This document shows, piece after piece, positions 13,701 through 27,500 of a stretch of 64,000 nucleotides of DNA (positions are counted from its first letter, which is position 1; every line of letters starts with the position of its first letter). The notes beneath the pieces were generated by a model. The model made no database searches. It saw only the letters and a program-made list of their open reading frames with translations, and was not told the origin of the DNA. The position numbers and the translations under genes are program-made. The stretch covers positions 28,133,546 to 28,197,545 of the forward strand of contig NC_050469.1 of NCBI RefSeq assembly GCF_013373865.1, given 5' to 3'. This stretch comes from Monomorium pharaonis. Taxonomy: Eukaryota; Arthropoda; Insecta; Hymenoptera; Formicidae.

Positions 13701-16319
13701 GGGTCGTGAAGAAGCTCAAACGAAGAAGGAAACCGGCCACCCTTCGGGGGAGAGGGGGGGCGCGGAGCGCCGTTGTCGTAGACGAGGTGGGCAAACACGA
13801 TTTACTCCCGGCAGGGACTTATCTTCCTGGCTGGCGGCGGTCGCATCCGGTGCGGCGACAACGGGAACGAGCGCAAACGAGAAAAGTCGTCGCCCAGGCG
13901 GATTTGCCGAAAGTGCATTCCGCGGAATGAAGAGGGACGGCGACGGCGCGGGCGAGTATAAGAAAATAAGGTGCTTGTCGAGCTGGCAAAGCGGAAGCGA
14001 CCGCCGCCACCTCTGAAGAAATACAAAAAGCTGTTTTCGCGAGTGTCTTAGACTTATCGAGTCATCCATCCAGACAGATGACTTAAATCGATTCAATGGG
14101 CTGGACTTTTTCCACGTCAATTTCTACTCGTTCTTATTTCATACAGAATGTGAATACTAGTAAATTTTTTACGATAATCAGGAGGAGAAAAGAAATTACT
14201 CAAAAACTATTTTAGAGAGAAACGTCTGCGGCATTATCATTGTTAAAATAACTGTTACACCGCTATTCCGGAGGAATTTTTCGTCGATTAAATTTCCTCA
14301 CTCGCGAACGTGCTTTTAACAAACTCCTCGGCAGACAGTAATAAGATGAAAATACATTTTCAAGCGAGAAATGAATACCCGGAGAATTCTATGCAAGAAT
14401 ACAAATAAAAGATCCACTATGCCGCATTGTGCGGGTTGCGCTTTCCTTTGCGAAGGCATTACATATTATTTTTTGGAAAAAGAAATTCTAGATCCATCTT
14501 AATATTCGTGTTTTTAATCTAGACGTGTATTCAATCTGACTATATATATTTAATCCCGATGACGTAACGCCCGCGCAATCTTTACAAACGTAATTTTAAT
14601 AACAATAAATCTTTGCATTTATGAGCATTTAGGGATTAACGTTGCAAAGGAAAGTCGAGAGAAAAGTTGCAGAAAATACGAACAAAGTCTGGAGTATATC
14701 TTTCGACTCTGCCAATTCGTCGCGGATGCGTCGCGATCGAGAATCTCTTGGTTGGATCGCCGAAGCGTGCATTTGTATAAAGTTTAATCTGCTCAAACGC
14801 CTTCCGTCTTTCTTGGTCGCAGCGGAGATTACGCACGCATACAAAGACGTTTTATTAGGATTTAATTCGAAAGGATCCGGCGCAGCTGGGCCATTGTGGG
14901 CCGCGTCCAGGACGGAAGACGCGACGAAATCCGCATTCGCGTATTGTCGAGATCTCTCCGCGAATTTCGCGAGAGATGGGTATATATACGTATATTTATT
15001 CTTTTGTGCGGTGCAGAATGTAAAAAGGCGATGCCGGGCCGGGGCGGCGAATAAAACCGGCGGGTGGCGCGCGGCGGCGCGGCGCGCGCCCGGCGCTGCC
15101 AGACCATTTCCCGACGATCTTTCTATCGTGGGTTCAGACAGCCGCGCTCTGATGATCTGTATCTGGATAAAAATCCAATTATCTTGTATAATGGGCGCGT
15201 AGCTCCGCGCCGATGCGAGCGGAATTAACGCGGCCATTATGGCACGGCTGCGAGATTAACTCTTCGACCGGTCTATCGACTGCAGCCATCACGTTTTTTT
15301 CTCAAAATCAAGAATAGAACGTTTCTTCCCTTCCGATTCATTTATACAATGTTGAAAATATATCGAAAGATTTTATTTTCTAGCGTGCCAATCTGCCGTT
15401 TTTCATTTATAATAAATTCTCTTGTCTTCTACAAACTGAATATTTTGTGATAATTTGATATTCGCATGTACAGAGAGAAAAGTAAAGCCATATAGATATA
15501 TATCGTGGGATTAATGTCATTCATGACTTTTAGCTGGTAATACTTTTCGGCTTTTGCATTATGGATCTAATTTATTGCGTTAATTAGCGGCGAAAAAGGC
15601 CACGCGTATTTATGTAGGACGTGCTCATAATGGTTAGCTTTTACCTTTTAAAAAAGCTGAAAAAAGCATGCGCCCTGCTTGATAATAATCTTTAATTAGC
15701 GGAGCACATATTTGTGATAAAATGTTGGACATAGAGAAATTACAACAAAAAAAATTTTCGTGCGCATTTATAACGTTGAGATAGCCACAATTTTCCGAAA
15801 GCGCGACATGCATTTATTCTTTTGTACGATGTCAGGTTGAATTGCGAACGAATCACAAATAAAATCACCCGGCGGGGGTCTGTCCTATGCACGATATTTT
15901 TCAGTTTGAAGTCGCCCTTGTGTCTCGTGAATTCTGCAGCACCAAATTTGTCGGCGTCGATGATTGTAAAGAACACCGGGGCTTTTTTGCACAATGGTAC
16001 AATAGAAACAAATCGTACAAATTATTATTGCCTCTGGCAATTTTTACGTTTGCGTCAAACTTTTTGAGGTTTGAGGCTAAGTGTTCCAATGTTAAAATAA
16101 AAGATAAATTGTAAAATAAAATACAATAAAAATATTTAAAAAATAAAGGTAGATAGTAGCTGACATATAAGGGAGAATTGTCGAATATATATACGACTTA
16201 AGTTATTTTTTATTATACTAGAACAACACAGGCGCGCGCTATTTAGTTTTTTACTTTTTAAAAATAACAATTGCAATAATAATTATATAAATAAATAATT
16301 ATATACAAAAAGAAAGAAA

Positions 16320-16350
<31 letters not shown>

Positions 16351-19300
16351 ATACTTACATACATTAACTTATTATCTAATTTTCTTTCTTCTTTAAAAAT
16401 ATTATACACATAAAAAAAGGAAAAAAGAAATACAATATACACAACATACATAAATCTTCTTTAAAATAATATGATATTGACACTGAAATGTAACGAAATG
16501 TTGTCAGCTCTGACTCTTCTTCTTCTTATTTCTTTTTCTTTAATTAACATTAGAGATTGACAACATAGTTTGAAAAACAAAATTACAATTGTTAATAAAT
16601 TATTAAATACTTTGACATTATATGTGTACCTTTCCATATAAAATGAGATCAACATCTTTTGCAAAAATCAATAAAGAGAACTAACTTTCGAAAATCTTTT
16701 GTTCGAGTAAGATACTTCACAATGTACAAAAAAAAGTTACAATTGTTAATAAATTATTAAATACTTTGACATTACATGTATTTTTCTATATAAAATAAGA
16801 TCAACATTTTTTGGAACTTTATATACATTAATTAATTAACTATTATTGCTAGTTATAAAGTAATATTATGACATATGCATGCACACGTACGCGTGCACAT
16901 ATAGAAATTAATAAATTAAAAAAATAACCAAATAAAAAATAATTAATAGAGAAAACTAACTTTCAAAAATCTTTCGTTTGAGTAAAATACTCCACAGTGT
17001 ACACATGCACGGATGCACGCACTTCTCTCTCCCCCCCTCTCTCTCTCTCTCTCTCCGTCTCTCCCGGTCCCTCCCGGTCTCTCCCGTCTCTCCCCGTCTC
17101 TCCTCGTCTCTCCCCGTCTCTCCCCGTCTCTCCCGGTCTCTTCCGTCTCTCCCCGTCTCTCCCCGTCTCTCCCGGTCTCTCCCGGTCCCTCCCCGTTTCT
17201 CTCCGTCTCTTCCGGTCTCTCCCTGTCTCTCCCCGTCTCTCCTGGTCTCACCCGGTCTCTACCCGTCTCTCCCGGTCTCTCCCCGTCTCTCCCGGTCTCT
17301 CCCCGTCTCTCCCGGTCTCTCCCCGTCTCTCCCGGTCTCTCCCGGTCTCTCCCCGTCTCTCCCCGTCTCTCCCGGTCTCTCCCGGTCTCTCCCCGTCTCT
17401 CCCCGTCTCTCCCGGTCTCTCCCCGTCTCTCCCCGTCTCTTCCCGTCTCTCTCGATCTCTCCTCGTCTCTCCCCGTCTCTCCCCGTCTCTTCCGGTATAG
17501 ATAACCATTTATACAAATTTGACAGCTATCAAAATTCAATCGCAATGATTACTCTCGCAACACGAAGTAAGCGCAACGTGAGAACCAATCGGCATCGCGG
17601 AAAAGCGACAACAATACTTCGAAAGATGCGAGTATCAATGCCATGCCCTTTTTTAGAAAGGATTTTCGTATAAAATGTAACAAATAAACGTTGATGTTTC
17701 AGCTATCTATTATTAATATGTACCTATACAAATGTAAAATTTAAACTTTTACCGTAAAAATTAATATATTATAAAGCTTCATGCAACATGCTGCAAAGGG
17801 TTGATTTAAACAATCAATTAAAATTATAAATTGTCTAACTCGTAGCTGTAGATTTCCTAAATTATATTAAAAGGATCAAATGTTTAATAACTAATAAGCA
17901 ATAATAATAATAAAAAAATGTCGAAATAAAACTCATTTTAATTTATTTTTACAATAGTGTTACAATTGACATATTTTCATTTATTTCCATTATTAGTATT
18001 ATTATCACTTATCAGTCTTTAATATCAATTTATTATAATAAAATTTTGTGGAAGTACGATTTAAGACTAATAGATTTTATTAAAATACCAATTTAATTTT
18101 TATAATAATTGTAAATATGTAATAAATGTAAATATTTTACAATAAATTCTTTACAAAAAACTTTTTATAAAAATATAAAAATTTAATATAAAATTGCATA
18201 ATAATATAATTATTATCAATTTTATTAATTGCATTAAACTGTATCAAATATAAACACCAACAGCAATTTATTTTTAAAGTTTTTAACACCCACAAAGCAA
18301 GATGTAATCTGTTTAATTTTTATCAACATATAGTATATTATTCACTTCTCATTTATTTATTTTACATTTTTGTTACTAAAAATGTTGTGTATACTAAACA
18401 TAAAAATATAAAATATTGATTTAGGTGACTGACACGCAACTTATATAATGAGTGATCAAATTCAGAGATGTGTTTTCGTTGGAAAATTTCATTAAAAAAA
18501 TTTTCACGGGAGATTGTTTTTGTCGGAAACTTTTTTCATAGGGAATTAGAACTGAGAAATGTGTGTCCGTGAATCGAATATAATTATATCATGTTTCCTT
18601 GTATCAAGATTCCCTTTAACACACATATATGGAACGCTCCCACAACGACACTGTCCCTTGCCTCACTTATCGCAACATTCACGGTAATCCGTCTTCGTTG
18701 TCCCATGTTCCATAGTGCTCCCCCGGTTGTATTTTTCTTCGTGCTTTGGAACAACATTTCAGGCGAGAGCATCAATGCTTCAGCTTAATCGCCAACAATA
18801 ACTTACCGCCGCAAGTTTCGAAGTTTAGCCGCTTCGATCATGGACTTTGCGGTCTTCGCGGGCGATTCAAATTGACTTCCAAGTTTGCTAATTCCGTCGG
18901 AGTTAGTCCTACCATTAATCGGCCAAGGTCCGGCATGTTTCCGGCTTACGTTATCGTGAACATGCGTAAGAAAGAGAATAAGGGTAGTGCATTAATGAAC
19001 CAACTCCGTTATTCATGCCATAGGTTTCTCATAGATCGCATAAGTATTAACACAAGATCTTTTATTTATTTTAGAATATTAGTACGAATAGAGTTTAATT
19101 TCTGATGCGTGCGGGCAGGGAAAATATTGTGATGCTTACCCTCTCCTTAGAGTCCCATAAGTTAGAGCCAGTCTTATTATACTACGTAAAATGGTTTATA
19201 CGTTCTATATATTTAACCTTTATATTTAATATTTATTATATAATATACGTTTAAGACGTATCTATTTCATAAAGTTTTCTATTAATATTATTTATATTAA

Positions 19301-21541
19301 TATGTTATTTATAAACTAAAAATACTCTCTTCTCATTGCATTTCGGTTTAAATCCACATATACTTTTTCGGTCGCCAAATAAACTTGATGTCGTTTCTAA
19401 AGTTTCTAAAATTTGCTTAACTAGTTTTAAGTTTCGGTTGAGTATCATTTACACTTCTCTCCTGCGCAGCTTGTGTAGGAAATTCAAAATTTTATGCACG
19501 TGCACACTTGCGTAGATTCTCAGGAGTCATATATAATTCGAAGGACCGAAGATTCATAAATGATGCAATCGCTATCGCTGCAAGAGCTATCGTTCGCGCT
19601 GCCGTGCCAATTGCTCCGGTTGCCCTGGGTAAGAGCGATTGCACAGGAAGCTATCAACTTAGGCTACCGACTCCGTGGGCATGCAAATCACGCAATACTG
19701 GCGCGGCTCAACGGCAAGTGATGACCGCTAGCGGCTAATCGATCGCTCGTCGAGCTGTGCCGAAACATGACGTACGAAAAGCGGATCTGCGACAAATCTG
19801 CATAGTCATAAGATGGATCGTCGGGCGTGATAGTGTCTTCGTGTTTAGACGGAGGGTGACAATAGTTCATCATGGCACATGTCGATCACACCGCGCGAAT
19901 GACCGATGAACATGGCCTGATCGATCGGCCATTTGTTTCAACATAGAAAAAGCTGACGTGAATTTATTCGGTCTATGTGCAAGCGCGATAATCATCTTCC
20001 GGTTTGACTGTGATACCCTGATATAAAACGTGACGTCGACGAGGCAGGGCTATAAGCTATTAATTGTACACCCCTTCGGCGTGTTGCTGTGAAAGATAGT
20101 AATGAAGAGCTGCCCGACTTGTCGGAAATGTACGTAAACCTCGTGTTCTGGTATCTTGATAGCAATTGATTCAAGTAAGCGCCGCATCTTTGCACAGATC
20201 AAACGGACTCTCTTATTTATGTAAGGAAAATGGAGTCTGGCAATGTTGCGATCAATACTATCAGTTGGTCTTGTCTGTTTTTTCTCGTTGCCAATCATGA
20301 AGCTAATTATTTACCCACAGAATCTGGAAGTTTCTTTTTATCTTTAGCACATTAGTTTCATGACAAAGCAGATTATATTCATAATGTCCAATGATAAAAT
20401 GTAATGTTATTTTTTAATAAAATAGTTAATTTTAAACAATATTATAATGCGTATGTTACAATCGTTATATAGGTTAAATAAACTATTATAAAACAATATA
20501 TAATTTCCTTAAATTGTAAGATTAAGATATCGCGTTGTGCTTCATGAGGAATTGTCTTTTGTCGAAAAAGAAAATAACATTGAGCAGCTTTCGTGACAGA
20601 TTGATCCATCCATAAAAATAACAAATAGTTGAACTGCAAGTAGTTGTCAAATAAGACACATCAGTGGAAGAAACGTTCCAATTAATAAATAACAATCAGG
20701 GAAAAATCAAATTCAACCGTATGGATAATCGTGTGCCATCTTTCTCGATTGCACAAACGCGCATCGAAGTTTGGTGGTACAGCCATGTTTTCCAATACCA
20801 TTAATCGGCTTCATACAATTCTATCGAGTTCGTTGAATCCAATAATCGGCTTAGGATCGCAACAAATCTCCGCGCTCCATTACACGTGCTACCCTTGATC
20901 TACAGAATATTTAGCTAGCCACGACGGCATATTGTTCTTCGTACAATTCGACATTAAACCAGATGTCCTTTAGATTCCCAAGACACTATCGAAATCAGAT
21001 AGCTATCGCGCAACACGATCGTCTGGTTTACAAAGTAGGAAATGTAATCGTTAAATAAATAATTGCATTTCGTCTGCTTTTACTCGGGCATTGAACTGAA
21101 TTGTAATTTCGAAGCTTGTTAATCTCGTCAGATCAAAGAAACTTATAATCCGCCCCTTGAGACGCTAACCGATTACCTTTGTGCACACAAGAGTATTATA
21201 TAATACGTTATTACACGATTACTTTTTAATGGTTTTTAACGAGAATATAATTACCGTATTGTGAAAAAAGTTATAAGTGGAAGAATTAATTAATGTATAC
21301 ATGTATAATAATTAATAAGATTTTCATTTACATAAAATTCTTTAAATTAGTGAAAAATAGTTTTTTTACTTTATAATAAATTACGTGCTTTATCCTTTTT
21401 CAGAGATAAATCATTTAAAAAATTGACTTTATTTTCCATAAATATAATTTTGTATGTATATTTTTTAAATTTGATCAATTTAATAAGATCTACAATCTAA
21501 AAGTTTCCATTATGTAAGTTGTCTGAATTGGATAATAATAT

Positions 21542-21577
<36 letters not shown>

Positions 21578-24500
21578 TCATAGGAAAAATCTTTTTCACG
21601 TATTAAAAAAAATAATTTGATTATATCAACATATGTATAAGTGACTACGTTTTGATGAAAACAAACAAAATTTCTGATTATTATAGTAAGACTCGAGATT
21701 TTATTATTAACGTTTGATAGACTTTATCATAATCTGATAATTCCTATAAGATTTTTAATTCGTCGTTTAATTCGTTTTGGAACAGGCATACTGATTGAAT
21801 CTATTTTTTAATTAATGCACTGAACTTTTTTTTCATTGTGTCATCAATTTACATATTAGAATCCAATACATTCAATCAACATAATTGTTTTCGTTAATTT
21901 CAAATATTATATGTAAAATAATACTTATTTTCAATTTTTTTTCTTATCATACAGACAGATGGAAGATCATAATGAACAAAATAAGTAAAAATTCTCTATT
22001 ACGTACGAGAGAAGTATCAGAATTTGGTACCCTAGAGGATTGAACATCTCCATCACAAAGTCGGTTACACATCATCACTTTGTCTCACTAAATAGATAAC
22101 GAGTTTCCCAACCAGTGAGGATTCGGGCAGCGATTCAACATCGCGTCGAGGAGTTGGCAGATCAGCCAAGTCGCTCATTTGAATTTGTCGATTCGATTAC
22201 GCAGTTCGCGTCCTCGAAGTTCCCCGCCGATCAACGTTATCGGCAATGTACGGTGCTATCGGCACGCGCGTTTATCGGGTGCGATGCAAATCACGTCGTT
22301 TCGGTGCTAACGAAACGTTTCGCCGCGGCACACAGTACGTAAAATCGTTCATCAAGGTGGACGGAAATTTCAAAGGAGATCGGGACACTGTAATTAGCAC
22401 GTGACGGAAATAGTATGTATTAAAAAGACATGTTCATATATTTTTATGCTTTACCTTCAGTTTAAGTCTAGCTATATTAAAACTTTGTCTCTTATTTGCA
22501 TTTGTAGAAATAACTTCAATAACTGAAATATTAGCAGAAAGTGGGTTTCAATTCTTAAAGTGACCGCACTTAAATGTGAAATACGCGAAATTGCTTGTCT
22601 ACTGATTCGAATTATTATAATTTCAAGAGCTGCGAAAGATTATTAATTTAAAAAGCAGATCCTAGATTACCGACATAGTAAAAGCATAATGGAGTTAAAA
22701 CAATTTTCTCGACTGGCTATATAATAAATTGATCGCGATCAGGGGATTAATTAGAGTCAAGAAAGATATCATTCAGCTTGCGCCGCGGTACCAATCGATC
22801 GCTCGCGCGACAGAGAACGGCGATAATCGTGAATGAATAATCTATCGAGCCGCCGCATCCGCGGGCAAAAACAAGCCTGCGCCGGATCTACTTCGCAGCC
22901 GCTTTATTTGCCTAATTACGACGATGTGACAGCGCCGGTGTACTGATTGTCGGTTCTATCGCGGAGAGCATACGGGCCACATAATACAGCGCAAATATTT
23001 TCACCGGTGATTATCGCCCGTCCAAACGCGCGCGTTTCCAACAGTTGAATTATTCGCGCCGATGATTCTGCAACGACAAAATGGAGTTCGCTGTTTATGA
23101 TCGGCCTCATCGTCGAACCCATTAAATCGGCCAAGGTCCTTGAGAATTCAGAGGAACGGAATGGGGCGAGGCGTTATCGCCGCGCGACTTCGTCAGCGAC
23201 ACGCAGTTATCGACAATGCAAATGACGCAGCCGTTCCGCAGAAGCCGTTTCGCTACTCTATCTGGAAGATAGTAAATGTAAATGCTAGGAGACCTTGCGC
23301 TCCTCGTAATGCAGTTAGCAGAGGACAAAAGATCAATTCTTAAAGTCCACGAGGGCAAAACTAATCCTCTGTGTTAATTTTCTGCTGAGTGCCGGAACAC
23401 TCACGGGTGACGTGCTTTAATTAAAGTAACATTTCGTAATATTTGAAACTGTAAAAAATAGCTGTGTTAATTGAATCTCTTGATCTCTCTAGTATAAATA
23501 GTACAACAAAGATTGTTTCTTAGATGTAACTTTTATTATACGCTATTTATTTAAATTAAATTATTATTATAAATTTAGATAATAAAAGTCTAAAACTAAA
23601 AAAAAAAAAAATAAAGAGAAAAGTAAAATCCACTTAAAAAACGCATGTCGAATTTATAAATCGCCGTGATTGAATCGTTCAACTTCTATTTGCCATCAGG
23701 ATGCCATTTAATCGATCTATTAATCGATTCGCCGATCTCATCGATCGGCCAGGGTTCTTGAACTTTCTGACCCGAGCTATATTATCGCGGCATGGCAATA
23801 TCGGTCCTCTTATCGGGGGACTATGCAAATCACGTTTGCGACCGATCGTTTCGGGAAACGGTCTCGCACACACTACGGGCGACTACGGCCGTTAATCGAT
23901 GGATTGTCCAGCGGAATATAATGAAGGAAAGCCACGCCAACGTTACAGTTGTCTCTCGATACGTTCCGATGGGACATCGGTTGGCCAGTCGTTTCCGACG
24001 CCGCGGGAAAGGGATCGATGAAGCCTCGTACTGTAGACTCGACAATTCCATTAATTCCACGTTCGTCCACGGCCCTTTCATCTAGGTGGAATCTCATTAA
24101 CGCCGCGCCGCGCCGCGCCGCGCGGCGCTGACGCTGGCGTCGGTGTCGGCGACGCTCGCGCACTAATTTGCAGGTTCGTCAACAGGACCGTGCGGACTTT
24201 AAATTCCCTCTCCTATTCGATTTGCATTCTGTTGCGAGCGCATGGAAAAAAGTGAACTCGGGCGAACGGCTGAATACGAGTGCCGTGTGACAGTCGTCCT
24301 CTCTTCCCTTCCATCTCGTGTCTTCTTTTTTTTTTCCAGCGGCTCCACGTTTCCTCCTGACAAACTGATCGCTACCGCACTCCTGTCCGAAATCTCGTCC
24401 GCTTTTTAGCGGATATTTAATTTTCGTTTCTCTGCTGCGAGATTTTAAAAGCCCTTTTCGTAAAAGAGTTATGCTCGCTCGACCGTCGGGCGATCGGAGA

Positions 24501-27500
24501 CGGGCATCTCGATGCCGTATCCATCTCGCGATTTTATTCTCACGATTGTAAAATAGATCGGAGAGTTCGATTGGATTTGAAAACTTTCCAGGACAGGTAT
24601 CGAGAGGCAGGACCGATATCGATCGAGGATACTCTTGAAATTAATGATGAAGTAGTTTCTCGTCGCCGGAAGGATCGCTCCCCGAAGATTCGATGATTGT
24701 GTGAGTGCCATTAGAGAAGTATCGATGGAAGTATTGATGTCGAAGAGCACTTCCTTTTCACAAGCTGCGAGAGTACGAATGGAAAAGACGTTGTGGTGGA
24801 AAGATTACAATTCCACTTCTTGTATCTTATTGAATTCCTTATTAATTTTAGAGATATATTCTATACAATATGTTACACGAAGAATTTATCGACATACTTG
24901 AAATCTTCAGCGAATACGAGACAATATATTACACTTTGAATGAGTAGTAGATTTTTATCTGAAAGATGTAACAGAAAGGAAAATAACTGATTTATTAATT
25001 AAAAATGATTCACATGTATTGTTAAATACAGTGAAATTGTTAAACGTATTGTTATTTCATACTGCAAAACAATCGAACATTCTTGAGGGATCTTTATCCT
25101 TCTTCGTTTTTGCCAAGTCTATAATGTAAACATCGCTTTTATTGAATCCCTATGAGCATCAAGATGTATAAACCATTTTCTTATAGTCCATTTACACTTT
25201 CATCCATGTCCTTCAAGGGATACGTGTACGTACAACGAATTTTGATGAAAGAATGATAAATTAAGGAGAGAGAAAGGGAGGAGAAAAAGGAAGAGAAGGA
25301 GAGATTGAGACGAATGATCGACACGACTCGACTTTTCGTGTATTTCGGCAACGTTATGGATCATGATTTGACCAGTGCTTGTAGATTTCTGAAACGTAGT
25401 CCGCTCAGGAAAACGAATGCACGGGGGAACGTCGAGAATTATTCATGAAGGAAAATTTCGGATCCCGCGAGATGCTCACCTCGTCCGCTACCGTTATTTC
25501 GTATGCGACATGTCTTAGCTGTGTTTCTAACAGTTGTATAGATATTTACTGCATAAACAAAGACTGTCCACTTCTCGAGAATACTCCGAAAATAATTCAC
25601 GTACGTCACGTAGCTTATTACATTTGTTTGAGCTTAAGATCTTTAGCTCGAATTTAGCTCTTAAGTTAAGAGCTTAAGATCAAAGATCCTGTACGATTTG
25701 ATTCAACCTCTGATTAAATAAATTTGTCTCTTTTTACATTAATTTTGATAGCTCGTAAAGCAATTCTGTTACGTTTTGGAGCATCAGAGATTCCATAAAT
25801 TGAATGACGCATCTCTCTGAACAGTTTGATTAATTCTCCATAACGAATCGCAATTTAATCCGAGACATTGCTTAGTCGTTAATTCATGAATCGCGCCACC
25901 AAGTCCTGTCGAAAGGTCTGTCGTCCCACCCTCGTTCTCCATGCCCGGGTCGAGATTAGATTAAATTGGAGCATGCCAGAATACGTCTTTGATTAGAATA
26001 CGTCTTTGATTAGAATACGCCGAGGCGGCGATTCGAGACTGTATAGTTGGTTGCAGGTTGAGCTTTGAGAGCTACCAAGTGTACGTCTCCTACCTTTTGA
26101 ATAAATCATATCGTTGCGGGAGAAAAGCAACGATCCCGCTAGCGTATCGTCGGTCGCATCGGTGCACGCTTCTTCCTTGGTTGGCCGGAGAGGAACCCTC
26201 CGTTTGCCGGGACAAGTTTCGCGAAATTTCGTGCACGGTCCGGTAAGTTCGTATGCGCAGTTGGTAGGCGACGGCGACGCGGCAACGAAATTGGGAAACA
26301 AAGTTACGGGCAAGAGTGCCAATCGCGGTAGAAAACCACACGGAGTTGGGAGTGTAACGGATATTCGGATCAGTATAGGAGGAACAGGCTCGGGTAGAGC
26401 GCTCTCAGGAGAATATGCCACCGAAGACGTGATGACTCTTCATCGCAAGATGATTCGGTCCCTCTTCGAAGAGGGGTCGAAAGAGGATCGTGCTACGTGT
26501 ATTGGGGTTTACAAAAGATGAGAATCTTACAAAAGATTCGTGTTTTCCGAAGTTAAGCCCTGACAAAGATTACTCTTTTTGGAAAATAATTAGAATGTAG
26601 TAATAGGAAATACCAAGTTATATTTTTATAAATTGCTTTATCATCAAATACTTTTTAAGGACACAATAATTTTTACTCTGTTTTTCTAAAAATTCGTATA
26701 ACTTTGTTTGTATTTTTAACGCTTCAAATATTACAATTATATTATAAGCTTTAAAATCCTTTTAATGTAATATTATATACATTATTTTTAATTATTAAGT
26801 ATACTTTTTATCCGTAAATATTTTATTATGTAGATAATTATAATTAAAAGGGGAGAATTTTAATATTTTAATCTTAATAATATTACCTCTAATCTGCTTT
26901 TAGGAGCTTTGCGTTGTTGGACTAAAATTATTATATATATATATGCATGTTACGTCGATTTTAAAATGTAAACAACTCATTGTTAAAATACTCTTGGCGG
27001 TGTAAAATAAATTTACGTCGTATGTTTTTTTCCATCAGAAAGTTTCGTCCTACTGACTGAACAAACAATTTTTTAAAAATATTTCGCGTATTTTTCTCAT
27101 TGTGCTTTAACCGCTTAAAAAGCTGAGAAAAAAAATACACATGTGAATAGTGATAATACATGTCTGGTGGATAATTACGTTCGTACGTAGCTTTGTGTCG
27201 AGAGAAGAGTAGGATGGAGGCTATTCCCTTCGTGGAATGCGATCGTACGTAGACTTTATTATGCTGTTTTGTCTGTGTTCAACCCTCAGCAGAGAGAGGC
27301 AGAGCGCTAAATAGAAAGCATGTGAGAGGGCCGGAATTCATTCGGAATTGAATAGAAGTCTTACGATAGAAAGAAGGGTGCTCGGAGGTTCAAGGAGGAT
27401 CTCCAGCTTAGCCGAGGAAAAGGATCTTTCTTGATCCAACGTTGGATGCGAACTTCTCTAAATAATAAATAAAACCAGGACTGGTAAACAGTCGGTTTCG

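Noticed and set aside
14629..15237. Overlapping ORFs of about 190-200 codons on both strands
   Set aside because: The region is CpG-rich, so stop codons are rare. Neither translation shows a domain, and no splice context was found.
16943..17673. Long ORFs on both strands with Arg/Glu/Gly or Ser/Pro/Leu repeats
   Set aside because: They are translations of the 10-bp minisatellite, which has no stop in any phase.
20050..20298. Minus-strand ORF with a plausible-looking protein of 82 residues
   Set aside because: No domain, splice signal or neighbouring exon supports it.
18746..23895. Short ORFs covering the octamer modules as a possible coding repeat family
   Set aside because: The shared motifs are read in different frames in different copies (for example CKSRL in module D but DANHV in module C), so the conservation is at the DNA level.
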